From DATBAX01 sp963723765 (GTDB taxonomy: Bacteria; Acidobacteriota; Terriglobia; Terriglobales; Acidobacteriaceae), in NCBI GenBank assembly GCA_963723765.1, contig CAVRSD010000011.1, positions 62,001 through 126,000 on the forward strand: a stretch of DNA of 64,000 nt, written 5' to 3'. Positions 16,214 to 23,656 of this stretch are shown here, piece after piece. The notes beneath the pieces were generated by a model. The model was not told the DNA's origin, made no database searches, and saw nothing but the letters and a program-made list of their open reading frames with translations. The first letter of the stretch is position 1, and every line of letters begins with the position of its first letter. The position numbers were made by a program, and so were the translations under genes.

Positions 16214-16819
16214 ATGAAGACAACTCTATTCGGGATGGCGGCGATCGTCGCGCTGGTGATCGCCGTAATGGTCGGCAGGTCCAGCTCTGCGCAGGACAAA
16301 GACAAGCAAGAGAAAAACAAGCAGGACAAGTACACGCTGCTGATACCGGGCGGGCTCGCGTTCTCGGAGATCAGGGGATACGAACAATGGCAGGTAGTCG
16401 GCCCCAGCTTCACCGAAGCCGCAAAAGTGATCCGGGCGATTGTCGCCAATCCGGTGATGATCAAAGCCTATCAGGACGGCGTTCCCGGCAATGGCAAGGC
16501 CTTCCCTGACGGCTCCAAGATTGTGAAGCTGGAGTGGAGGCCGAAAAAGATAACGGATCCGCCTTTTTCGGCGAACACGCCGGACACAGTGCCGGGCGAC
16601 CTGGCGCAGGTCGAGTTCATCGTGAAGGACAGCAAGAGATTCTCCGATACGCACGGATGGGGCTATGCGATGTTCGACTACGATGCCGCGTCCGGAACGT
16701 TCGCCCCGGCCACGAAGGCCAGCCATCCTCCGGTGAATAACGACGCCAAGTGCGGCGCCGCATGCCACGAGCTGGCGGCGTCAAAGGATTACATTTTTAC
16801 GGCATATCCCAAAAGGTAA
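16214..16819 (+). CDS. Cytochrome P460-family protein with CX3CH motif
   Basis: 201 residues. A signal peptide (FGMAAIVALVIAVMVGRSSSAQ) indicates export. A Lys-rich linker is followed by the P460 fold (GYEQWQVVGP, KAFPDGSKIVKLEW, VKDSKRFSDTHGWGYAMFDY). Cytochromes P460 are periplasmic c-type haem proteins that oxidise hydroxylamine or nitrogen oxides. The haem motif near the C-terminus reads KCGAACHE, a CX3CH rather than CX2CH spacing; the bases (tgc ggc gcc gca tgc cac) leave no doubt. The next gene is a paralogue with a normal CFPCH. Haem attachment or activity may differ, by inference. Confidence 0.82.
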   Translation: MKTTLFGMAAIVALVIAVMVGRSSSAQDKDKQEKNKQDKYTLLIPGGLAFSEIRGYEQWQVVGPSFTEAAKVIRAIVANPVMIKAYQDGVPGNGKAFPDGSKIVKLEWRPKKITDPPFSANTPDTVPGDLAQVEFIVKDSKRFSDTHGWGYAMFDYDAASGTFAPATKASHPPVNNDAKCGAACHELAASKDYIFTAYPKR

Positions 16820-16916
16820 GGCCCATCGCTTCTCGCTTTATAGGCAATCCGGAAACCGGTTTCTGTAGTGCGTACTCGGCAGAGCGCTCGGCAGGGACCT
16901 TAAGAGGAGGAACAGT

Positions 16917-17456
16917 ATGAACCGGATCGGTTTCTTACTGCTCGCAGTTGTAACCATGGCCGGCATTGTCGTCCACATGGCGCACGCGTCTGGACCATCC
17001 GATAGAGACTCGTCCCCGATCTATGGCGTCAAGATCCCTGCCGGATACCGCGATTGGCAATTGATCGCCGTGAACCAACTCCAGTTCGCCGGCAAGGGCG
17101 AGCAATTGCGCGCTCAACTCGGCAACGATATCGCGATCAAGGCCTTCAAGGAAGGGACGCTCCCGTTCCCGGACGGTGCCATCATTGCCGCGATTCATTG
17201 GACTCGCGTCCCGTCGGAAGACAACAACAAGGTCCTTGATGTCCCCTTCCCCGGCACTCAATCGTTCGTGATCGGGTCCAGGGTGAATGTGCAGTTCATG
17301 GTCAAGGACTCAAAGAAGTACGCAACGACGGGCGGCTGGGGGTTCGCTGACTTCAAGGATGGCAAGCCGGGCGACGAGGCGCTACACAAGACCTGCTTTC
17401 CCTGCCACGTGCCTGTGAAAGATCGTGACTACGTCTTCGCTCGTTACGCACCTTAA
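16917..17456 (+). CDS. Cytochrome P460-family protein
   Basis: 179 residues with an excellent AGGAGG ahead of ATG 16917. N-terminal signal peptide (MNRIGFLLLAVVTMAGIVVHMAHA), P460 fold (GYRDWQLIAVNQ, FPDGAIIAAIHW, VKDSKKYATTGGWGFADF) and a canonical c-type haem site CFPCH close to the C-terminus. It lies 97 bp after its paralogue and is probably co-transcribed. Periplasmic one-electron chemistry on small nitrogen compounds is the family role; the actual substrate is unknown. Confidence 0.85.
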   Translation: MNRIGFLLLAVVTMAGIVVHMAHASGPSDRDSSPIYGVKIPAGYRDWQLIAVNQLQFAGKGEQLRAQLGNDIAIKAFKEGTLPFPDGAIIAAIHWTRVPSEDNNKVLDVPFPGTQSFVIGSRVNVQFMVKDSKKYATTGGWGFADFKDGKPGDEALHKTCFPCHVPVKDRDYVFARYAP

Positions 17457-17692
17457 TACACTTCGTCTGCGCTCAGGAGATCCCCCATAAGATCGGCCGC
17501 GGTGACGCTCACGAAAAACGGAAAACGTCCCGTCAGTCCCTAGCTGAGACACGCGCCCACACGCCTTGCAATAGCGCAGGCACCCACTTTTCGGCGGGAC
17601 CGCGGCTCCAACTCTGATTGCGGAAGATGATGTCACGATTCCCTGCGCCTTGGCTTGTGCTTCGCAGCCCAAGGATGAAGAGCGAGCCTTTT

Positions 17693-17950
17693 CTAAAGGG
17701 ACAACCGTCTCAACCACAGTTTGTCTTGCGCGGCGGGGCGGCCGGGGTCGGTGCGCGGTAGCAAAGGTTCGAATCTTATGCCGTTGAGCGAGAAAATGCG
17801 GAGTATTTTCCGGAGAAGCTGCACATTGCGAACCGGACCATGTCTTATAAAGTCCCGGTCGAACCTTGAATCGTTTGAAATTGTCCGGACCTCTGCCGGA
17901 TCCGTGACGACGACAATGTCAGTGATACCAGGAAAATAGGTGCGTTTCAT
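17693..17950 (-). pseudogene. Cytochrome P450 N-terminal fragment
   Basis: From ATG 17950 the frame reads MKRTYFPGITDIVVVTDP followed by AEVRTISNDSRFDRDF and RILRIFSLNG, the start of bacterial P450s of the kind that open with a short N-terminus and a VVVTDP strand. The frame stops after 86 residues; none of the I-helix, ExxR or haem-binding Cys regions is found downstream in any frame. It is therefore a truncated remnant, next to the P460 genes. No functional product is expected. Confidence 0.55.
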
Positions 17951-18035
17951 GATGTGATCACCCATCCGAATTTGGGTGAAAGTTACAAAAGTTTCGTGAC
18001 TTTGTCAATCCTGGCGGCCGGCCACACGCGCTTCC

Positions 18036-18075
18036 ATGTTGCTATTGCAACATAGCTATGTTGTAATGGCAACAT
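18036..18075. promoter_or_regulatory. Tandem palindromic operator, probably for the MarR regulator
   Basis: Two 18-bp palindromes, ATGTTGCTATTGCAACAT (18036) and ATGTTGTAATGGCAACAT (18058), are separated by AGCT, so that the middle is itself palindromic. The second ends right before the AGAGGTG ribosome site of the nitroreductase gene. MarR proteins bind such 16-20 bp palindromes as dimers, and the operon's second gene encodes a MarR protein. Autorepression is the likely logic. Confidence 0.75.
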
Positions 18076-18086
18076 AGAGGTGCCCG

Positions 18087-18797
18087 ATGAGCGAAGTCCT
18101 GCAAGCGCTATTCCACAGGCGAGCGGTTAAGGCCTTTGAGCCAGTCGAGATCCCGCAAGTAGTGCGTGAACAAATCCTCGATGCAGCCCGCCATGCTCCC
18201 TCCAGTTTCAATATGCAACCTTACCGGTTCTTTTGGGTGGAATCGTCGCCTGGAAAGACAACCGCGGCGAAACTCTGCCTGGGACAGATGCCTGCGGCAA
18301 CGGCGTCGGCACTGGTGGTTGCGGTGGCCGACATCGGGTCGCTGGCAACGACCTCTCAAGCCCAGTTGGAGTGGATGCGCAGGAGCGGCTTCAGCCACGC
18401 CAAAGTCCGAGATTACGAGCGGACGGCAAAGATCGGACGGATCCTGTTCATGCCCGGACCGTTCGGCATTTTTGGCGCGCTCAAGTGGGCGATTTTTCGA
18501 CTGGTGAATTTGTGGAAGACGATGGGCATGCCACCAGTGTTTCGACAGGACTTGTTAAAGTGGGCAATGAAGAGTACATCGTTGGCCTGTGAGAATCTGA
18601 TGATTGCCGCCGAAGCACTGGGACTCAACACCTGCCCTATGGAAGGATTCGATGGCCGCCGACTCTCCAGATTTCTCGGGCTCTCCACCCGGTATCATGA
18701 GATTGTGATGGTGATTGCCATCGGGAAAAAATCGCCGGCTTATGCGGAACCGCCTCAGTGGCGGCGACCTCTCGATGCCACGGTGACCGTCTTATGA
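18087..18797 (+). CDS. Nitroreductase-family FMN oxidoreductase
   Basis: 236 residues. HRRAVKAFEPVEIP and APSSFNMQPYRFFWV are the FMN-phosphate and cofactor motifs of the nitroreductase fold; ACENLMIAAEALGLNTCPMEGFD and VIAIGKKSP complete it. Cytosolic NAD(P)H-dependent reduction of nitro, quinone or enone compounds is the family reaction. A central stretch (RILFMPGPFGIFGALKWAIF) is longer and more hydrophobic than in NfsB. Its stop overlaps the start of the MarR gene (ATGA), and a double operator sits at its start, so expression is probably induced by a compound sensed by that regulator. Confidence 0.85.
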   Translation: MSEVLQALFHRRAVKAFEPVEIPQVVREQILDAARHAPSSFNMQPYRFFWVESSPGKTTAAKLCLGQMPAATASALVVAVADIGSLATTSQAQLEWMRRSGFSHAKVRDYERTAKIGRILFMPGPFGIFGALKWAIFRLVNLWKTMGMPPVFRQDLLKWAMKSTSLACENLMIAAEALGLNTCPMEGFDGRRLSRFLGLSTRYHEIVMVIAIGKKSPAYAEPPQWRRPLDATVTVL

Positions 18798-19249
18798 TCG
18801 CCGATCCGAAGATCATGGTTCCGAAGAAGGACATTCCTGAAGACATCCTAAGGAACTCCGTACTTGCCCATGTTGCGGCAGCCTATTTTTCCGTCGGGAA
18901 GAGACTTGAGCGAAAAACCCGGTGCTCTGCGACTCGTGGCTTCATCCTATCCACACTCCGGGGCGGTGCCACGCTCAATCAGAATCAAATCGCCACACTT
19001 CTCGGCATTGACCGAACTGTCGTGCACCGAGCCATCAAGTCAATGGTTCAGGAAGGGCTTGTGTCGGAGAGAAAAGCAGAATCGGGCAGAGCAATTCACG
19101 TTACGTTGACGCCAAAAGGCCACAAATACAGAAAACGCCTGATCACTGCGAGGATGGCCGCTGACGAAAAACTCCGAAAAGAACTGACTCCGGAAGAACG
19201 CACAACCCTTCTTCGACTCTTGAAGTTGATTGCCGAATTAGAGTTCTAA
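18794..19249 (+). CDS. MarR-family transcriptional regulator
   Basis: 151 residues from ATG 18794, which overlaps the preceding stop codon (ATGA) and implies translational coupling. The winged helix-turn-helix reads LNQNQIATLLGIDRTVVHR, followed by the wing (GLVSERKAESGRAIHVTLTP). Dimerisation helices flank it. Probably binds the palindromes at 18036-18075 and is released by a ligand such as a phenolic or electrophile, giving an autoregulated detoxification operon. Ligand unknown. Confidence 0.87.
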   Translation: MIADPKIMVPKKDIPEDILRNSVLAHVAAAYFSVGKRLERKTRCSATRGFILSTLRGGATLNQNQIATLLGIDRTVVHRAIKSMVQEGLVSERKAESGRAIHVTLTPKGHKYRKRLITARMAADEKLRKELTPEERTTLLRLLKLIAELEF

Positions 19250-19365
19250 AACTGGCGGTGGCCCAGGCTTTTGATCTCGCTGGGGGGCTGGCCCACACAT
19301 CCTAATCTTTAGCCGTTAGCACTACCACGACCGAGGCGGCCAGGAGTGCCCGGGCTGCGTTTTAG

Positions 19366-19401
19366 TGTCCGAATTCGTACAGGGGTGTCCTGAAACGGAC
19401 A
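19366..19401 (+). promoter_or_regulatory. Paired enhancer-like palindromes upstream of the ADOP gene
   Basis: TGTCCGAATTCGTACA (19366-19381) and TGTCCTGAAACGGACA (19386-19401) are two 16-bp TGTCC...GGACA-type inverted repeats separated by GGGG, so their centres are 20 bp (two helical turns) apart. They lie about 53 bp upstream of a -24/-12 promoter, as expected for binding sites of an NtrC-class activator. Confidence 0.6.
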
Positions 19402-19453
19402 GCGCAGACGAACTAATCGCAAATTAAGTCGTTTACAATCTGGTGCTTAGTAT

Positions 19454-19469
19454 TGGCAAGGGTGATGCT
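19454..19469 (+). promoter_or_regulatory. Sigma-54-type -24/-12 promoter
   Basis: TGGCAAGGGTGATGCT keeps the GG and GC dinucleotides of the RpoN consensus (TGGCACG-N4-TTGCT) at the correct 12-base spacing, with two mismatches. Transcription would start near 19480, right at the AGGAGG of the permease gene, giving a very short leader. Confidence 0.55.
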
Positions 19470-19496
19470 GATATCCCGACAAGGAGGACTAAAAAC

Positions 19497-21983
19497 ATGT
19501 CATTCGTTCGCGATCTGAGAGTTGCAGCTCACTCGTTAATTCGGACTCCGGGGCTGGCGATCGCCGTGATTCTCACGTTGGCCCTCGGCATCGGCGCGAA
19601 CGCTGCCATTTTTACGCTGGTGCGCGGAGTCTTGCTCAAGCCTCTTGTCAACCGCGACGAGAACCGCCTGATCTATATCCGGCAAAGCGCTCCTGGCATC
19701 GGCGAAGAAAACGCTGCGTTTTCTGTACCTGAGCTACAGGATTTAAGCTCGAGCGTGAAAAGCGTGAGCGCTTTTGGCGATTTCTCGACGATGGGCTTCA
19801 CCATGATCGGCCTGGGAGAGCCTCGTTCGATTCGAGGCGGCGTCGTCGGAGGCACTTATTTTGACGTGATGGGCCTTCATCCCGTGCTCGGCCGCCTCAT
19901 TGGGCCGCAAGACGACGGTCCCAAAGCTGCTGGCGTCGTCGTTCTCACCTACCGTTTCTGGGCGACCGCTTTTCACAAAGATCCTTCGGTCATCGGCAAA
20001 ACCGTTCGCCTCGGTAGCATTGGTGATCGTACTGCGACAGTGATTGGCATCCTCGAGCCTTGCGTGCCATATCCGCAAGATACCGAAATCATCGCCAACA
20101 TCGTCACCAGCCCGCATCATCTTTCCGCAACCATGGTCACTGGCCGCATCCATCGCATGACTGAACTTTTCGGCCGTCTGGCTCCCGGGGCCACTCTCGA
20201 TCAGGCTCGCGCCGAGTTGGACGCCGCCTACGCCGCGATGAAGCAGGGCCATCCCGAAGCCTATGCGCACGAAGCGAACTTTCAGATTGGGGTGAAGTTG
20301 CTGCGTGACGAGATCACGTCGGGCGCGCGGACTGTGTTGCTGGTGCTCCTCGCAGCGTCAGGACTGATCTTCATCATCGCGTGTTCCAATGTCGCCAACT
20401 TGATTCTGGCGCGGACGGTTCGCCGCGAAGGAGAGCTGGCGGTCCGCGTAGCGCTGGGCGCAAGCAAAGGCGCGTTGCGCCGCATGCTGTTGGCCGAAAG
20501 CCTTCTCCTGTGTGGCGCTGGCGCGGCCCTCGGTGTACTGAGCGCGCAGCCGATGGTGGCCGTCCTGGCTCGCTACGCCTCGCGCTTCTCCATTCGCGCA
20601 CTCGATTTCAGAATCGATTCGAGCTTGCTTTGGGTCGGAGCGGCGCTGGCTGTCGTGGCCGCGGTGATTCTCGCATACGTCCCGCGCCTGCCCTCGACCG
20701 GCACGCCGAGCGGATTGAGTCTGGCCAGCGGAAGTGTGCGGATCACCGGCGGCACGAGCCGCCGTCAGCGGATCTTCGCGGTCACACAGATCGCCGCGTC
20801 GTTCGTGTTGCTGGCCGGCGCAAGTGCGTTGATCGCTACGCTGATCGCACTGCAGAGGACGCAGACCGGTCTGGATACGCAACACGTCCTCGCTATCGAT
20901 GTTCCTGCCATGTCCTATGGGAAGACACCGGAGCAGGTCGTCGATTTCTACAAGGAGGCGATGCGTCGCATTGATGCCCTGCCAGGCGTGAGTAAGACCG
21001 CCTTCGGCGATGTCGTTCCCTGGCGTGATGGCAGCCCCACGGGTCTCGGTCTCCAATTCTCCGCTGACGGACACGTCCATGCCGCCGGCGTAGACGATCC
21101 CAGGGCGCAGCCGCGTTCCATCTCTCCTGGTTTTTTTGCGGCGCTTGGCGTTCCTATCCTTGCCGGCCGCGATTTCAATGCGCTCGATAACGAAAAGAAT
21201 GCAGAGCCTGTCGTGGTCATCAGCCAGACCCTCGCGCAGCGCATGTTCCCCAATGAGGATGCGGTGAATCGGCATGTCTATTGGACGGATCCCGTACTGC
21301 AATTCTTTGGCGGGACCGATCTCGAAATGGCGCGTCTTCTCGCGCCACACCGTATCATCGGCGTCACCGCCGATATTGACGACCAGCACGTCGTTCCTGA
21401 ACCTACGCCCACGATTTACAGCTCTTTTGACGAAGGTACACTTTTTGGCGGTCGTCTCTTCATTCACACGGCTGCAAATCCCTATGCGCTAGCCCCTTCG
21501 GTCACGCGCATTATTCACGACATGTCCGCCGATCAGCCAGTCGAGCACGCCGCCACTCTCGCGGACATTCGTGCCGAAGTGCTGACGCCCGACCGTTTGA
21601 ACTCACTGGTATTCGGCGTATTCGCGGCGGTAGCACTGGCGATTGCCGTGGTGGGCGTCGCGGGCGTGCTGGCGTTTTCGGTGAGCGCGCGGACGCGGGA
21701 ATTCGGCATCCGGCTGGCCCTCGGATCGGAGCCGCAACGACTCCTCAAAGACGTGATCGCAGAGGGCGCGGTGATGGCTGCGGCGGGCGTACTTGCAGGC
21801 GCGGCATTTGGGTTCGTGCTGGCACGTTTGGCGGGAAGATATTTCCTGGACGTCAAGATGCCGGGAGTATTGCCGGTGTTTGTCTCTGCGTTCGTACTGA
21901 TGGCGGTCGCGATTATCGCGTCGTGGCTGCCCGCGGCGCGCGCTGCCCGCGTCGATGTTATGCAAGCGTTGCGCTCCGAGTGA
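19497..21983 (+). CDS. ADOP-type orphan ABC permease (MacB/FtsX superfamily)
   Basis: 828 residues from ATG 19497, preceded by AGGAGG at 19482; a GTG at 19443 is in frame but has no ribosome site. Two tandem MacB-like halves, each with a periplasmic core and FtsX-type helices: PGLAIAVILTLALGIGANAA at the N-terminus, LLVLLAASGLIFIIACSNVA and VRREGELAVRVALGASKGAL in the middle, TREFGIRLALGSEPQRLL and LPAARAARVDVMQALRSE at the end. No ATPase domain and no ATPase gene beside it, which defines the acidobacterial duplicated orphan permeases. Such genes are often accompanied by a PadR regulator; here there is none, but a sigma-54-type promoter with paired upstream sites is present. Transport substrate unknown. 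Confidence 0.88.
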   Translation: MSFVRDLRVAAHSLIRTPGLAIAVILTLALGIGANAAIFTLVRGVLLKPLVNRDENRLIYIRQSAPGIGEENAAFSVPELQDLSSSVKSVSAFGDFSTMGFTMIGLGEPRSIRGGVVGGTYFDVMGLHPVLGRLIGPQDDGPKAAGVVVLTYRFWATAFHKDPSVIGKTVRLGSIGDRTATVIGILEPCVPYPQDTEIIANIVTSPHHLSATMVTGRIHRMTELFGRLAPGATLDQARAELDAAYAAMKQGHPEAYAHEANFQIGVKLLRDEITSGARTVLLVLLAASGLIFIIACSNVANLILARTVRREGELAVRVALGASKGALRRMLLAESLLLCGAGAALGVLSAQPMVAVLARYASRFSIRALDFRIDSSLLWVGAALAVVAAVILAYVPRLPSTGTPSGLSLASGSVRITGGTSRRQRIFAVTQIAASFVLLAGASALIATLIALQRTQTGLDTQHVLAIDVPAMSYGKTPEQVVDFYKEAMRRIDALPGVSKTAFGDVVPWRDGSPTGLGLQFSADGHVHAAGVDDPRAQPRSISPGFFAALGVPILAGRDFNALDNEKNAEPVVVISQTLAQRMFPNEDAVNRHVYWTDPVLQFFGGTDLEMARLLAPHRIIGVTADIDDQHVVPEPTPTIYSSFDEGTLFGGRLFIHTAANPYALAPSVTRIIHDMSADQPVEHAATLADIRAEVLTPDRLNSLVFGVFAAVALAIAVVGVAGVLAFSVSARTREFGIRLALGSEPQRLLKDVIAEGAVMAAAGVLAGAAFGFVLARLAGRYFLDVKMPGVLPVFVSAFVLMAVAIIASWLPAARAARVDVMQALRSE

Positions 21984-22319
21984 CCGTCGGACGGGGGTAG
22001 GGTACGGCAACTCCGAACGTGAGATAAATCTTCGAACAACGGCCCATCATGCGGGACGATCAGATGAGCTTTTGGACCCTTCGCGGATGACGGGTTATCC
22101 CGACGCAATTGTTGTAAACAGCAATTTCTCCACGGGACTAATAATTGAGAAGCCTACCATAGGCTGAACCTACGGCACAAAGCCTGAACTTTACGTGACG
22201 TGAGGGCACAATCCCGATAGATGTTGTGTCCAGGCCATTACACTCACTGAGCGCTCGAACGCACGCCCTTCGTGGAGAGGGAGCATTTTGCCGGAGGGAT
22301 ACGCTACCCCCGCCATTCA
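21984..22319. other. Intergenic region, no gene seen
   Basis: 336 bp between the ADOP gene and the kinase promoter. I see no coding frame with family character and no stable terminator. Confidence 0.6.
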
Positions 22320-22348
22320 TTGACGGAGGCATGCCGCGTCCGTAAGAT
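22320..22348 (+). promoter_or_regulatory. Sigma-70-type promoter of the first kinase gene
   Basis: TTGACG, 17-bp spacer, TAAGAT. Surrounding bases (CCGCCATTC before the -35, GATG/GAAGCG after the -10) match the region upstream of the kinase at 53526, so the promoter appears conserved between paralogues. Confidence 0.7.
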
Positions 22349-22399
22349 GAAGCGACTCAAAAGCCAGGCGCCATCTGGTTCTAATCGTTCTAACCATCA

Positions 22400-23656
22400 A
22401 TGATCGGCCAGACCATCTCGCACTATCGCATCGTCGAGAAACTCGGCGGCGGTGGCATGGGCGTCGTCTATAAGGCCGAGGACCTGGCACTGCACCGCTT
22501 CGTCGCCCTCAAGTTTCTGCCTGATGACGTTGCCAAAGATCCGCAGGCCCTGGCCCGCTTCCAGCGCGAGGCGCAGGCGGCTTCGGCTCTCAACCATCCC
22601 AATATCTGCACCATTTACGAGATCGGACAGCAGGACGGCAAGCCCTTTCTGGTGATGGAATTCCTGGACGGCATCACTCTCAGCCACTCCATCGGCAGGC
22701 AGCCGCTGCAAACCGATGTGCTGGTGAACCTGGCCATTGAAATTGCGGACGCGCTGGATGCCGCCCATGCGGAAGGTATTGTTCACCGCGACATCAAGCC
22801 GGCAAACATCTTCGTGACCAAGCGTGGTCACGCCAAGATCCTCGACTTTGGACTGGCAAAAGTGGTAGTCAGCAGTTCTTCCAGCAAATTCGTGGCGAAT
22901 ACTCAGACCATCGACGACGCCCACTTGACCAGTCCCGGCACCATGTTGGGCACCGTCGCCTACATGTCGCCGGAACAAGTACGCGGACGCGAACTGGACG
23001 CCCGCTCCGACCTGTTTTCGTTTGGCGCTGTTCTGTACGAAATGACAACCGGCGATGTGCCCTTTCATGGCGAGAGTTCAGCCGTGATCTGCGAAGCCAT
23101 CATGAACCGCGCTCCAGTCGCGGTGGTGCGGCTGAATCATGCGGTGCCGGCCAAACTGGAAGACATCATCAACAAGGCTCTGGAGAAAGATTGCAACCTG
23201 CGTTACCAGCACGCTTCGGAAATGCGCGGCGACCTCCAACGCTTGAAGCGGGACACGGACACGGGACGGATGGTTTTGCCGGCAGTTAACGCAAACGAAG
23301 GAATGACAACCTCGGCAGGCCCCGCGAGTTCCGGCCAGCTCAGCGCGGTCAGCGTACCCGTGCCTCCGGTCCAGAAGCGTTCCTACGGAAGGATCGTGGA
23401 AGTCGTTGCCGCGCTTGCGGTGCTGTTGTTCGCAGTCATTTTTTGGCAGATGAAACAGCGAGCCGCACCGGCTGCGATTAGCGCCGAGTCAAAAAGCGAT
23501 TGCGGTTCTTCCTTTCCAGAACATTGGTTCCAATGCCGACCTGGATTTTCTGCGCCTCGCCTTACCCGACGAAGTCGCCACTGCGCTGACCTATGTGCAG
23601 TCTTTATCCATTCGTCCCTTCGCCACCACCAGCAAATACAACGGCGCCAACCTTGA
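22400..23656 (+). CDS. Ser/Thr protein kinase, N-terminal part of a frameshifted gene
   Basis: ATG 22400. A PknB-type kinase domain occupies residues 1-275: GGGGMGVVYKAED glycine loop, VALKFL lysine, HRDIKPANIFV catalytic loop, DFGLAKV, and MSPEQVRGRELD (APE-like). One membrane helix (VEVVAALAVLLFAVIFW) lies near residue 340. After AAISAESK the frame derails at a run of five A (23491-23495); the remaining residues to 23656 are out of frame. With four A the sequence continues as AIAVLPFQNIGSNADLDFLR into the frame of the next entry. The intact protein of about 820 residues would be a membrane kinase with an extracytoplasmic TPR tail. Phosphorylation targets unknown. Confidence 0.85.
   Translation: MIGQTISHYRIVEKLGGGGMGVVYKAEDLALHRFVALKFLPDDVAKDPQALARFQREAQAASALNHPNICTIYEIGQQDGKPFLVMEFLDGITLSHSIGRQPLQTDVLVNLAIEIADALDAAHAEGIVHRDIKPANIFVTKRGHAKILDFGLAKVVVSSSSSKFVANTQTIDDAHLTSPGTMLGTVAYMSPEQVRGRELDARSDLFSFGAVLYEMTTGDVPFHGESSAVICEAIMNRAPVAVVRLNHAVPAKLEDIINKALEKDCNLRYQHASEMRGDLQRLKRDTDTGRMVLPAVNANEGMTTSAGPASSGQLSAVSVPVPPVQKRSYGRIVEVVAALAVLLFAVIFWQMKQRAAPAAISAESKSDCGSSFPEHWFQCRPGFSAPRLTRRSRHCADLCAVFIHSSLRHHQQIQRRQP

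Noticed and set aside
17382..17717. 111-residue minus-strand frame after the P450 fragment
   Set aside because: Does not continue P450 homology and overlaps the end of the P460 gene; most likely non-coding.
20358..21467. 369-residue minus-strand frame inside the ADOP gene
   Set aside because: Lies entirely opposite a well-supported permease; no ribosome site and no recognisable domain.
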